Assembly (NCBI GenBank): GCA_025060695.1
Contig: JANXBH010000013.1
Coordinates: forward strand, 1 to 46,529
Direction: 5' to 3'
Length of the DNA stretch: 46,529 nucleotides
Source: Caldifarciminota bacterium
GTDB lineage: Bacteria; Hydrothermota; Hydrothermia; LBFQ01; DSFT01
A program made the position numbers and the translations under genes. Shown here one piece after another: positions 25,461 to 34,325 of the stretch (the stretch's first letter is position 1; each line of letters starts with the position of its first letter). Under the pieces are notes generated by a model. It was not told the DNA's origin. It worked only from the letters and a program-made list of their open reading frames with translations, and did no database searches.

Positions 25461-26773
25461 AAATGCTATTTTTGGTTATATTTTCTATGTTGATATTGCC
25501 AAAAGTCTTTACAATAGGTATTTTTGTAGATGGTATGACATATGCAAGTATTTCAAGAAACTTATCAGAAGGTATTAGCAGTTTTTTTAAGCCAACTTAT
25601 ACTTTGACGATTTATAGAGAATTTTATGAACATCCTCCTCTTCAGTTTTATCTTGAAAGTTTATTTTTTAAACTGCTTGGTGATAAATTTTATACTGAGA
25701 GAATTTATTCTATATTAGTAGGATTTTTAAGTTTAACTTTACTTGCTTTTACTGTAAAGATTTTAAGTAGATTTGAAAAAGTTAATATTCCGCTATTTTC
25801 CGCATCATTCGTTCTTATTTTGATACCACTAACTTCTTGGATAATGTTAAATAATATGCTTGAAAATACCTTAGTTCTCTTTCTTATTCTATCTTTTGTA
25901 TTCCTCTTATTTTCTATTTACATAAACTCAGTCTTTGCTCTATTTTCTGGTATTTTTCTATTTCTTGCATTTTTTACAAAAGGTCCCGTTGCCCTATTCG
26001 TTATAATTTTTCCTATTTTATACTATAAGGAAATTAATTTTTCAAGGATGGTTATGATATACCTCCTATTAATGTTTGGTTTTTGTATTTTTCTTTTTAT
26101 TCCGGGAGTATTGGAATACTTAAGTATATACTTTAAGAATCAGGTTATAAGTAGTATTATAGGAAAAAGAGAAATAGTTGGCAATAGACTTGATCCTATA
26201 TTTAAGACAATTAGAGAGTTATTAATTCCATTCCTATTTTTGCTTATGTTATCAATATTTAAGAAATTTAGAATTACTATTTCAAAAATTTCCTTAAAAT
26301 TACTTTTACTTTCTCTCTTTGCAATTTTTCCTCTCACTATTAGTCCGAAACAGATGGACTGGTATGTCTATCCTTCTTTCCCATTCTTTTCACTTGCTAT
26401 TGCGTTTATATTTAAGGATACACTAAAATTCCTTGATGAACTACTTAAGAATAAGATATTAAGTTTTATATCTCTTATTATAGTTATTTTCTCTGTTTTT
26501 ATTATGATTCTGAACTATGGAAAACCAATAAAATATGAAGAATTTCACAATAGTTTCAGTGGAATTACGTTTAGTTCCCATAGAATAGTAGGAATTTGTC
26601 CAAAAGAGGAAATTAACAATTGGGAAATTATTGCACTTACTCAAAGATACTTAAAGTTTAGTATCTATGAAAATGTCGATAGTGTAGTATTTTCACATAA
26701 AAATTGTAATTTAAATTGTAAAATGAAAGTTGGCTCAGGAAATTACTTTATATGTTTTCAGAGATCTCAATGA
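25457..26773 (+). CDS. GT39/ArnT-type membrane glycosyltransferase
   Basis: A 438-residue protein with about ten membrane spans. The first extracytoplasmic loop contains the conserved acidic residue (IFVDGMTYASISRN, D25) and HPPLQFYLESL, the arrangement of GT-C enzymes of the PMT/ArnT group, which move a sugar from a polyprenyl-phosphate donor to a lipid or protein. Donor and acceptor cannot be deduced. The extracytoplasmic C-terminal tail after residue 370 has a set of cysteines (CPKEE, CNLNCK, YFICF). The start overlaps the VTT gene by ATGA, and the last 26 bases overlap the end of tpiA on the other strand. Confidence 0.78.
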   Translation: MKMLFLVIFSMLILPKVFTIGIFVDGMTYASISRNLSEGISSFFKPTYTLTIYREFYEHPPLQFYLESLFFKLLGDKFYTERIYSILVGFLSLTLLAFTVKILSRFEKVNIPLFSASFVLILIPLTSWIMLNNMLENTLVLFLILSFVFLLFSIYINSVFALFSGIFLFLAFFTKGPVALFVIIFPILYYKEINFSRMVMIYLLLMFGFCIFLFIPGVLEYLSIYFKNQVISSIIGKREIVGNRLDPIFKTIRELLIPFLFLLMLSIFKKFRITISKISLKLLLLSLFAIFPLTISPKQMDWYVYPSFPFFSLAIAFIFKDTLKFLDELLKNKILSFISLIIVIFSVFIMILNYGKPIKYEEFHNSFSGITFSSHRIVGICPKEEINNWEIIALTQRYLKFSIYENVDSVVFSHKNCNLNCKMKVGSGNYFICFQRSQ

Positions 26774-27455
26774 TTTTATTAAATGAGATGTAGTTCAAAC
26801 TTGCTCCACCAATAAGTAGTCCATCAATGTATTCTTGAGATAGCAGTTCATATGCATTTTTTTCATTTACACTTCCACCGTATAAAATTTTTACATTTAC
26901 TATATCTTTAATAAATTTGTGCATTTCATTTGCATCTTCAGGCTTAGCATTTATACCTGTTCCAATTGCCCATACTGGTTCATATGCAATAGCAATACTA
27001 TTAAAATTATCAATTCCTTCAATAGAAGAAAGTACTTGATTTTTAACAACTTCAAAATGATTGCCAATTTTTCTTTCCTCTAACGTTTCACCGACGCATA
27101 GAATTACTTTTAATCCATGTTTTATCGCGGATTTGAGTTTTTTATTTATAATAATATCATCTTCAAAGAAATACTTTCTTCGCTCACTATGACCGATTAA
27201 CACATAATCAAGTTTTGAACTTTTTACCATCATACAGGATATTTCTCCTGTGTATGCTCCGAAATCTTCATAAAAAATATTTTGAACTCCAACCTTTATA
27301 TTCTTTTCTGAAACTATTTCTTTTACTTTCAATGCATATAAACTTGGAGGAAATAGTATAATTTCATTCTTTTTTGACGAAGTTATATTTTCAGAGAGAA
27401 AAATTGCCTCTTCTAAAGATAAATTCATTTTCCAGTTTCCTGCGATTATTTTCAT
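26748..27455 (-). CDS. tpiA: Triosephosphate isomerase
   Basis: A 235-residue TIM, slightly shorter than the usual 250, interconverting dihydroxyacetone phosphate and glyceraldehyde 3-phosphate. The substrate motif AGNWKMN (N7, K9), the catalytic histidine in IGHSERRKYF, the catalytic glutamate in AYEPVWAIGTG and the phosphate-binding ILYGGSV and GLLIGGASLN are all present. It is a single-gene unit with its own leaderless-type box. No other glycolytic gene is nearby. It shares 26 bases at its 3' end with the convergent glycosyltransferase gene. Confidence 0.96.
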   Translation of the reverse strand: MKIIAGNWKMNLSLEEAIFLSENITSSKKNEIILFPPSLYALKVKEIVSEKNIKVGVQNIFYEDFGAYTGEISCMMVKSSKLDYVLIGHSERRKYFFEDDIIINKKLKSAIKHGLKVILCVGETLEERKIGNHFEVVKNQVLSSIEGIDNFNSIAIAYEPVWAIGTGINAKPEDANEMHKFIKDIVNVKILYGGSVNEKNAYELLSQEYIDGLLIGGASLNYISFNKIIEISENI

Positions 27456-27494
27456 AAACTAAATTTTAAAGTGGAAAACTTTAAAATTTTTAAT
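27456..27494. promoter_or_regulatory. Divergent leaderless promoters with 12-bp inverted repeat, tpiA / ribB
   Basis: A 39-bp space with a perfect inverted repeat: AAATTTTAAAGT at 27461-27472 and ACTTTAAAATTT at 27478-27489, five bases apart. Hexamers are at 27463-27468 (minus, 7 bases before the tpiA ATG) and 27482-27487 (plus, 7 bases before ATG 27495). A GTG at 27471 in frame with ribB falls between the boxes and is not the start. Confidence 0.75.
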
Positions 27495-28529
27495 ATGTTA
27501 ATAAGTATAGAAAATGCAATTTCAAGAGTAAAAAATGGTGAGATTTTAATTATAGTCGACGATGAAGATAGGGAAAATGAAGGAGATTTTTTTATACCTG
27601 CGGAGATAGTAAAACCTGAGCATATTAACTTCATGGCTAAAGTAGCTGGCGGTTTAGTTTGTGTTTCAATCAACTATGATAGATTTAATAGCTTAAATTT
27701 GAATATCTCTGTAAGCAATACTTCAAAATTTTCTACACCGTTTGGATATCCTATTGACTATAAAGATGTTAAAACTGGTTCTTCCGCATATGAAAGGGCA
27801 CTAACTGCAAGAATGGTTTGTGATGAGACTAAAAATGAGAATGATTTTATAAAACCAGGTCATTTGTATACATTAAGGGCAAGAAAAGGGGGAGTATTAG
27901 AGAGAGTAGGTCATACTGAAGCAAGTGTTGATATGGCGAGAATATCCGGATTCTATCCTGCTGGTGTAATTTGTGAAATTATGGATGAAAATGGCGAAAT
28001 GGCAAGAATGCCAAAACTTATGGAAATAGCAAACAAATACAATTTAGGAATAATAACTATTACAGATTTAATTTCATATAGACTTAATAGAGAAAAAATA
28101 GTTTTTAGAATAAATGAGAAGAAAGAAGTAGAAACCGAGTATGGAGTATTTAATCTATACGAATATAGAGATATTTACAATAAAGTTCACTATGTTTTTG
28201 AGAAGGAAACCGATAATAGCATAAAATATGTAAGGGTGCATAAGATTAATATTTTTTCTGATGTGCTTGGTATAAAAAATAATATAGACTATGAAAAGAA
28301 AAAAGTTGCTTTTGATATTATTTCTCAAAGGGGTGGAGCATTTATTTATTTAGATGTAGTTAATGGTGAAGTTAGAAGTGAAAGGGTATTTAAAAATTAT
28401 GGAATTGGAGCTCAAATTATTAGAGATTTAGGGTATGAAAAAATAGTCGTTATTACTCCAAATCCTATGGATTACAAGTGTATTGAGGCTTTTGGTATAG
28501 AGATAGTTGACTATATTTATAAGAGTTGA
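27495..28529 (+). CDS. ribB: 3,4-dihydroxy-2-butanone 4-phosphate synthase with degenerate GTP cyclohydrolase II-like tail
   Basis: A 344-residue protein starting MLISIENAISRVKNGE. The N-terminal 205 residues are a full DHBP synthase, which makes the four-carbon precursor of riboflavin from ribulose 5-phosphate: VDDEDRENEGDFFIPAE at 21-37 and GHTEASVDMARIS plus GVICEIMDENGEMARMP later. The remaining 140 residues align by position with the GTP cyclohydrolase II half of RibBA (VRVHKINIFSDVLG, NYGIGAQIIRDLG), but the three zinc cysteines, the CDCG stretch and the QEGRGIGL motif are gone. That half should be inactive as a cyclohydrolase. Confidence 0.88.
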   Translation: MLISIENAISRVKNGEILIIVDDEDRENEGDFFIPAEIVKPEHINFMAKVAGGLVCVSINYDRFNSLNLNISVSNTSKFSTPFGYPIDYKDVKTGSSAYERALTARMVCDETKNENDFIKPGHLYTLRARKGGVLERVGHTEASVDMARISGFYPAGVICEIMDENGEMARMPKLMEIANKYNLGIITITDLISYRLNREKIVFRINEKKEVETEYGVFNLYEYRDIYNKVHYVFEKETDNSIKYVRVHKINIFSDVLGIKNNIDYEKKKVAFDIISQRGGAFIYLDVVNGEVRSERVFKNYGIGAQIIRDLGYEKIVVITPNPMDYKCIEAFGIEIVDYIYKS

Positions 28530-29665
28530 AAAAGGTATATATAAAGGCATTTCCTGAGTATTCTATAGTTTATGACGATTTATTAGTCTCAAGAGAAGGA
28601 GGACCTGGACCTGGTGATGTTGTAAAGGTGTTTCATAAAAATGGAAAATTTATAGGTAGTGGATTTTATAATCCTCATTCTAAAATTGGTATTAGAATAT
28701 TCTCATTTGAGGACGAGGATTTTGATTATTCATATATAAAAAAGTCGCTTATAAGGGCATACAATTATAGAAAAAATCTTGGTTTTGAAAACTCATATAG
28801 AATGATATATTCTGAAGTTGATAATATGCCTGGACTAATTGTAGATAAATATGGTGATGGTTTCGTTTTTCAAGTGTTTTCCATTGGAATAGAGATAAGA
28901 AAAAATCTAATAATTCAAGCATTAAAAGAGCTATTTGACCCAATTTTTATTTATGAAAAAAGCACAGGTCATTTAAGAAAGATGGAAAATTTACCTTATA
29001 TAAGCAAGTTGGTTTATGGAGAAATACCAAAGGATTATACTATAAAGATAAACGATATAAAATTTAAATTCTTTGTAGGTCAAAAAACTTCATTATTTTT
29101 AGACCAATCTGAGAATTACTTAAAACTTTTAAAATATGCAAAAGATGGATTTAAAATACTGGATGCATTTTGCTATGTCGGAGGATTTGGTTTGCATTTT
29201 TTAAAAAATTATAATGTAGAGGTAGTTTTTTTAGATATTTCAGAAACCTCATTAGATATATTGAGAGAAAATTTAAGGCTAAATGGTATTGAAAAAGGAT
29301 ATCAAATAGTAAATGCGGACATTTTTGATTATTTAAAAAATGCTAAGGAAAAATTCGATTTTATAATTTTAGACCCTCCTGCTTTTACAAGAAGTAAGCA
29401 AAAATTAGAAAATGCACTAAGGGCATACGATAGACTACATAGATTGGCTATAAGTCTCTTGAAGGAAGATGGATTTTTAGCTACATTTAGCTGTTCATTT
29501 TATGTATCTCAAGAGCATCTGTTAGAAAGTATTAAGAAAGTTTCTAAAAATACAAATTTTGTTGTTTTAGAAAAATTATATCAATCGAAGGATCATCCTT
29601 GGACTTTGAAGTTTGCAGAAAGTTTATATTTAAAGGGATTTTTATTAAAGAGATTTTTCCACTAA
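28526..29665 (+). CDS. RlmI-like class I SAM methyltransferase with N-terminal PUA domain
   Basis: A 379-residue protein of the RlmI/RlmK-type 23S rRNA m5C methyltransferase family. An N-terminal PUA domain (GPGDVVKVFHKNGKFIGSGF) is followed by an EEHEE-like linker domain (NMPGLIVDKYGDGFVFQ) and the SAM-binding domain: VGQKTSLFLDQSEN, LDAFCYVGGFGLH, VVFLDIS and the catalytic FIILDPPAFTRSK. The cytosine target is inferred from the family. The start is TTG at 28526, overlapping the ribB stop (TTGA). The last 21 bases overlap folD on the other strand. Confidence 0.85.
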   Translation: MKKVYIKAFPEYSIVYDDLLVSREGGPGPGDVVKVFHKNGKFIGSGFYNPHSKIGIRIFSFEDEDFDYSYIKKSLIRAYNYRKNLGFENSYRMIYSEVDNMPGLIVDKYGDGFVFQVFSIGIEIRKNLIIQALKELFDPIFIYEKSTGHLRKMENLPYISKLVYGEIPKDYTIKINDIKFKFFVGQKTSLFLDQSENYLKLLKYAKDGFKILDAFCYVGGFGLHFLKNYNVEVVFLDISETSLDILRENLRLNGIEKGYQIVNADIFDYLKNAKEKFDFIILDPPAFTRSKQKLENALRAYDRLHRLAISLLKEDGFLATFSCSFYVSQEHLLESIKKVSKNTNFVVLEKLYQSKDHPWTLKFAESLYLKGFLLKRFFH

Positions 29666-30457
29666 TTTAAAGCAATTTTCTATAGTTATAGCGGTGGTAA
29701 TAGGTCCAATTCCTCCTGGGACAGGTGTAATTGCACTTACTATATTTTTCACATCTTCAAAATCTACATCTCCTACAACTTTATTGTCTATACAGTTTAT
29801 TCCAATATCTATAACAATTGCTCCTTTTTTCAGGTGTTCTGCTTTTATATAGTTTGGTTTTCCAATTGCACATATAAGAATATCCGCGTTTTTAGTCATG
29901 TCCTTTAGGTCTTTAGTCTTTGAGTGGCATATAGTAATAGTTGCATTTTTGTTCAATAATAATAGCGATAAAGGCTTCCCTACAGTTATACTTCTTCCAA
30001 CTACTACTACATTTTTTCCTTCAACTTCAATATTATAGTAATCTAATAGTTCAACTACTGCCCTTGCGGTGCTTGGAACTATACACTCCTTATTATATAA
30101 AATCCTCCCTAAGTTATATGGATTTAAACCTTCTATATCCTTTCTGGGACTTATTCTTGAAAATACTTTAAACTGGTCTATGTGATTCGGTAAGGGCATT
30201 TCAATAAAAATGCCATTTATGTCTAATCTAAGGTTTAGTTCGTCAATAACTTTCAAAAATTCTTCCTCACTGATATTTTCATTTAAGTCTATAATTTCAT
30301 AGTTTATATTAAATTGGGAAAACTTCTTTATCTTGGATTGAATATATAAAATAGTGGATTGCTCTTTTGTTAAAATAACTACTGCAATTTTTACAGGTAT
30401 TTGATTTATCCTGCTATAAATTAATTCTGCTACCGGTTTTCCATTTAACAATTTCAT
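29645..30457 (-). CDS. folD: Bifunctional methylenetetrahydrofolate dehydrogenase / cyclohydrolase
   Basis: A 270-residue FolD, which interconverts methylene- and formyl-tetrahydrofolate using NAD(P). Y and K of the catalytic YIQSKIKKF stretch lie at about 53 and 57. The dehydrogenase part has VVVVGRSITVGKPLSLLLL and ITICHSKTKDL, and the C-terminal signature TPVPGGIGPITTAITIENC is intact. Members average about 285 residues, so this is a compact version. It is a single-gene unit with its own promoter box, and its 3' end overlaps the RlmI-like gene by 21 bases. Confidence 0.95.
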   Translation of the reverse strand: MKLLNGKPVAELIYSRINQIPVKIAVVILTKEQSTILYIQSKIKKFSQFNINYEIIDLNENISEEEFLKVIDELNLRLDINGIFIEMPLPNHIDQFKVFSRISPRKDIEGLNPYNLGRILYNKECIVPSTARAVVELLDYYNIEVEGKNVVVVGRSITVGKPLSLLLLNKNATITICHSKTKDLKDMTKNADILICAIGKPNYIKAEHLKKGAIVIDIGINCIDNKVVGDVDFEDVKNIVSAITPVPGGIGPITTAITIENCFKLVEKSL

Positions 30458-30500
30458 ATGCCAAAATTTTAATCTATGCTTTAACTTTAAAATTTTTCAT
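30458..30500. promoter_or_regulatory. Divergent leaderless promoters, folD / SIMPL-like gene
   Basis: A 43-bp space with minus-strand TAAAAT at 30466-30471 (8 bases before the folD ATG) and plus-strand TAAAAT at 30488-30493 (7 bases before ATG 30501). Sixteen bases separate the hexamers. No Shine-Dalgarno sequence precedes either gene. Confidence 0.7.
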
Positions 30501-31139
30501 ATGTTATTTATTATATCTGAAGTTAGTGCTTTTTCGATAACTCTTCCATTTGAGATATATGGAAAGGCTGAACCAGATGTTTTTATTATGAATATAAGTG
30601 CAAGTATACAAGCGGAAAGTGAGGAAAGAGCAATTTATAAATTAGGAGATATTGATAGTGAAATAAGGAAAAATAATATATCTTACAAAGATGGAAGTTA
30701 TTATGTTTATAAAAATTGCTATTGGTCTCAAGATAGAGAAATTTGTAGTGGTTATAGAGCTATTATAAATTATATCTTTGAACTGAAAGACGAAGATGAA
30801 CAGAAACAAATAATTTCAATCTTTAGCAAAATAAAGAAGAAAAATGTAAGTTTTGATTATTCTATAAATAGTGTAAGATGGGATGCATCCGAGAGAAAAT
30901 TAGATAGCATAAAAAATACCTTAAAAATTAAGGCTATAAGAAATTCAGAGATAATTGTAAAGGAAGTAGAAAAGGAAATTAAGAAAAGTTGTAAACTTTT
31001 AGAAGTAAATATAAAACCTATGCACGACTACTATTTTCCTATTATTACATCTGAAGCGAAAGGAGGTAATGTTCCTGAACCTAAGAAAGAGTCAATGCAT
31101 ATAAGGATTGATGGAGAACTAAAAATAAGCTGTCAATAA
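30501..31139 (+). CDS. SIMPL-like (DUF541) envelope protein
   Basis: A 212-residue protein. After a weakly hydrophobic start (MLFIISEVSAFSITLPFEIYG) come stretches resembling the SIMPL domain: GKAEPDVFIMNISASIQAES, then a central strand region, then SVRWDASERKLDSIKNTL and VKEVEKEIKKSCKLLEVNIK, the long helix typical of the family. SIMPL proteins are usually periplasmic or outer-membrane associated and function in stress or envelope processes that remain poorly defined. The N-terminus may be a short signal peptide. The stop abuts the mutS stop on the other strand with no base between. Assignment is from motif order only. Confidence 0.55.
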   Translation: MLFIISEVSAFSITLPFEIYGKAEPDVFIMNISASIQAESEERAIYKLGDIDSEIRKNNISYKDGSYYVYKNCYWSQDREICSGYRAIINYIFELKDEDEQKQIISIFSKIKKKNVSFDYSINSVRWDASERKLDSIKNTLKIKAIRNSEIIVKEVEKEIKKSCKLLEVNIKPMHDYYFPIITSEAKGGNVPEPKKESMHIRIDGELKISCQ

Positions 31140-33596
31140 TTAGGTTTTCTTAAAAATCTTATATAGAATTTCTAAAGCTTGTTTTGGTGTAATTTCATCG
31201 GGATTTATATCTAATTCAATATGATAGTTTTCTAATTTTGAATTTAATAGAAGCTCACTTGCTCTATTTATTACCCACTCAGGAATGCCTGCAAGTTTTG
31301 CTACATATATGCCATAACTTCTATCGGAGCTGCCCCTTATTACTTTTCTTGTAAATATAGGATTGCCATCTATTTCTTTAACTTCCATACAATAATTTTT
31401 AATACCCTTAACTTCTTTTTCTAACTTTACAAGCTCGTAATAATGCGTAGCAAAGATTGTTTTAGATTTTATGTAGTTTTGAATATACTCAATAATTGCT
31501 CTTGCTATGGAAATGCCATCGTATGTAGATGTTCCCCTTCCAACTTCATCTAATATTATAAAACTATTACTTGTAGCATTATTTAAAATATATGCGGTTT
31601 CTATCATTTCTGCCATAAATGTAGAAATACCCGAACTTATATCATCACTTGCACCAACTCTACTAAAAATTCTGTCTACAATATGTATATTTGCTTTCCT
31701 TGCAGGGACGAAAAAACCTGCATGTGCCATAAGAACTATTATAGCATTTTGTCTTAAAAATGTAGATTTACCTGACATATTCGGACCTGTAAGAATAATT
31801 GCATTGTTTTCATTATCCAAATATAAACTATTTGGTACAAATTCTTTATTTAAAGCTTCTATTACAGGATGTCTTCCTTCAACTATCTCCACTATTCCAT
31901 CATCATTAAACTGAGGTCTAATATAATTATTTTCAATAGATATTCTTGCTATTGCACAATTTAAGTCTATTTCTCCGAGATATTCAAAAAATAATCTAAT
32001 TTCTCTTGATCTTGATAGAACTTTCTTTCTCAATTCATTTAATATTTCTTTCTCTAAGTTTAATATCTTTTCTTTTGCATATAAAATGTCTTTTTCTATT
32101 TCAACTAATTTTTTGTTTTTAAATCTAAGCGTGTTTACTAATGTTTGAACGCCTTCCCAGTCGCTTGGTACCTTATCTTTGTGAGATTTAGTAATTTCAA
32201 TGTAATATCCGTAAACTTCATTATATCCAATTCTTAGTGTGGGTATTTTAGTTCTTTCTTTTTCTGTTGTTTCTATTTCGGAAATAAGCTTTTCACTTTC
32301 AATTAGTAATTTTCTTAATTTGTCTATTTCGGGATTTATACCTTCTCTTATAGTATTTCCTTCTGATATGCTATATGGAGGATTATCTGATAATGTTCTT
32401 AAAATTTCATTTGCAATCTCATTTAAAGTATTAATATTTTTAAAAAATTCCATAAACGGCTCTAAGTTTCCTAAAATGTTGTAAATATCGTTCCAATTTT
32501 TTATAGAAAGTGCAAATTTAAAAAGTTCAATAGGAGTTATTCTATTTACTGAAATTTTTCCAAGTTTTCTCTCTGGGTCTCCGATAAGTTCTAATATTTT
32601 TTGAGTTTCTTTTAATTTTTCTTTAAGTACTATTAAAGCTTCTATTCTGTTTAGTCTTTTATTTATCTTCTCTAATGAGGTATATGGATTAGTTAATGCT
32701 TTTTTTAGTGCTCTTGAGCCTATGGGTGTTTTTGTCTTATTTAGTACATTGAACAAACTTTTTCCTCTTGCATCCGCTCTAATACTTTCAAATATCTCTA
32801 AGTTTCTTAATGTTTGCTTATCTATATTTAAATGAATACCTAAATTCCCAACTTTTATAACTTTTATATGACTTAGTGCATTTGGCTTGTTTTGTTTTAA
32901 ATATTTAATTAAAACTCCAAGACTTCTAATTGCAAGACTTGGAACTTTCATTCCAAAATATGCGCTTGGTTCTTTATTGAAGAAATCTCTAAAAATTTCA
33001 CTATTAGTCAAATAGTCATATTCCGACTGAGGAAATCTTACTATATGAATGTCTTCTAAATTTAACTCATAATTCTCTGGAATTAGTAATTCCCTTATAT
33101 CTATTTTCCCAATAAATTCTAAAATCTTAGTTATGTTATCTTCATATACTATAAGCTCTCCAGTTGAGATATCAAGAAGCACTAATCCTGCGTTTTGATG
33201 AGATTTATATAAACTTCCTATATAGTTATTTTCACTTTCACTTAAAAAGTCCTCATCTATAATTGTGCCAGGTGTTAAAACTTCTACTACTTCCCTTTTC
33301 ATTAAGTTTTTACTTTCCATCTCATCCATCTGTTCCGCAATAGCAATTTTTAAACCAAAACCGAGGAGTTTTTTTATATATACATTAGCTGACTTTACTG
33401 GAATGCCACACATTGGAACTCTTAAGTCTTTTCCCATAGGTTTACTCGTTAAAGTAAGATTTAATAATTTAGAAGCCTTATATGCATCTTCTAAGAACAT
33501 TTCGTAAAAATCACCAAGTCTGAAAAGTAATATTGCATCACTATGTTTTTCTTTTAGTTTCTTGTATTGATTGAAAATAGGTGAAACTTTGGTCAT
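31140..33596 (-). CDS. mutS: DNA mismatch repair protein MutS
   Basis: An 818-residue MutS1. The mismatch-reading Phe-X-Glu motif is in RLGDFYEMF (F30, E32). Connector, core and clamp domains follow, and the C-terminal ATPase has Walker A (TGPNMSGKSTFL) and Walker B (FIILDEVGRGTSTYDGIS) with the helix-turn-helix dimerisation end. It is the last gene of a unit led by paaA, joined to the DUF1122-like gene by TAATG. No mutL is in the window. The gene order is odd for mutS, which usually sits with mutL or recA. Confidence 0.97.
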   Translation of the reverse strand: MTKVSPIFNQYKKLKEKHSDAILLFRLGDFYEMFLEDAYKASKLLNLTLTSKPMGKDLRVPMCGIPVKSANVYIKKLLGFGLKIAIAEQMDEMESKNLMKREVVEVLTPGTIIDEDFLSESENNYIGSLYKSHQNAGLVLLDISTGELIVYEDNITKILEFIGKIDIRELLIPENYELNLEDIHIVRFPQSEYDYLTNSEIFRDFFNKEPSAYFGMKVPSLAIRSLGVLIKYLKQNKPNALSHIKVIKVGNLGIHLNIDKQTLRNLEIFESIRADARGKSLFNVLNKTKTPIGSRALKKALTNPYTSLEKINKRLNRIEALIVLKEKLKETQKILELIGDPERKLGKISVNRITPIELFKFALSIKNWNDIYNILGNLEPFMEFFKNINTLNEIANEILRTLSDNPPYSISEGNTIREGINPEIDKLRKLLIESEKLISEIETTEKERTKIPTLRIGYNEVYGYYIEITKSHKDKVPSDWEGVQTLVNTLRFKNKKLVEIEKDILYAKEKILNLEKEILNELRKKVLSRSREIRLFFEYLGEIDLNCAIARISIENNYIRPQFNDDGIVEIVEGRHPVIEALNKEFVPNSLYLDNENNAIILTGPNMSGKSTFLRQNAIIVLMAHAGFFVPARKANIHIVDRIFSRVGASDDISSGISTFMAEMIETAYILNNATSNSFIILDEVGRGTSTYDGISIARAIIEYIQNYIKSKTIFATHYYELVKLEKEVKGIKNYCMEVKEIDGNPIFTRKVIRGSSDRSYGIYVAKLAGIPEWVINRASELLLNSKLENYHIELDINPDEITPKQALEILYKIFKKT

Positions 33597-34042
33597 TAAA
33601 GTTTTTCCGCTTGAAGTTTATATGAACCTTCTTTATATCCCTCAGGTATATACCAGTTTTTAAAATTTCTATATCCATTCCTTAAAAACATCTTACCTAA
33701 CCAAGTATTTTCTGGTTCAGTTGACAATAAAACTTTATACATATGAAAGTCGTAATTTATCATTACATGTGAATTTTTTGGCATTATTAGCAAAAATGGT
33801 TCTAAAAACTTTTCAATTAGTTCATAGTCGTATTTTTCATTATATGCAATTTCAAGCCAAGGTCTATAGTAATCCCTTCCATAAAATATTTTTCCATACA
33901 GAAAAAACTTCTCTATAAGATTTTCTTTTTTATATAGTGAAAATACAAAGTTCATCTCTTCCTTAAATCTACCTCTTTTAAAAACTACAAGTTTTATATA
34001 GTAATCTTTATATTGATATTCGTCAATTTTCCTTATATCCAC
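33596..34042 (-). CDS. DUF1122-like protein, possible GNAT-fold acetyltransferase relative
   Basis: A 148-residue protein. The C-terminal part, SHVMINYDF, TWLGKMFLRNGYRNFKNWY and PEGYKEGSYKLQAEK, resembles what I remember of DUF1122, a mostly archaeal family with a GNAT-like fold; I have no catalytic evidence. YYRPWLEIAYNE is another likely family stretch. The start is GTG at 34042, overlapping the paaB end by 20 bases. Position between paaB and mutS means co-transcription with the epoxidase-type genes; I recall DUF1122 genes near PaaA-type genes in archaea but could not check this. Confidence 0.5.
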   Translation of the reverse strand: MDIRKIDEYQYKDYYIKLVVFKRGRFKEEMNFVFSLYKKENLIEKFFLYGKIFYGRDYYRPWLEIAYNEKYDYELIEKFLEPFLLIMPKNSHVMINYDFHMYKVLLSTEPENTWLGKMFLRNGYRNFKNWYIPEGYKEGSYKLQAEKL

Positions 34043-34325
34043 CTGATAGCTTTTCTTTTAGTTTTTTTCTCATCTCTAAGTTTCTTCTATAATAATCACC
34101 AAGTCTATAATTTCTGTCAGTAATTGGTCCGGGTGGTATATTTAAAGCTTCATTTGAATATATATGTTCCCTATCCACTATCCAAAATTCCAAAACATCT
34201 CCTCTTCTTCCAAATGTTTCTTTTACTAGTATTATAGCAGTTTCTATGTCAGGTGCTTCTAAACTTGATATATGGATCATAGGGCCACCGTTTTCTCTTC
34301 TCGCAAAAACTTCAAAAACCTTCAT
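34023..34325 (-). CDS. paaB: PaaB-type small subunit of a phenylacetyl-CoA epoxidase-like complex
   Basis: A 100-residue protein matching PaaB: MKVFEVFARRENGGPMIHISS, then ETAIILVKETFGRRGD and FWIVDREHIYSNEALNIPPG. PaaB is the small non-catalytic subunit of the PaaABCE complex that oxygenates phenylacetyl-CoA. The length and motifs are standard. The start overlaps the paaA stop (ATGA). The gene is not accompanied by paaC, paaD or paaE. Confidence 0.85.
   Translation of the reverse strand: MKVFEVFARRENGGPMIHISSLEAPDIETAIILVKETFGRRGDVLEFWIVDREHIYSNEALNIPPGPITDRNYRLGDYYRRNLEMRKKLKEKLSGGYKEN

Noticed and set aside
27471-27494. GTG at 27471 as start of ribB
   Set aside because: It lies between the two promoter boxes, upstream of the ribB -10 hexamer; family members begin near ATG 27495.
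28110-28529. Frameshift as the cause of the missing cyclohydrolase motifs in ribB
   Set aside because: The frame is continuous and ordered RibA-like stretches remain in the same frame to the end, so this is divergence rather than a break.
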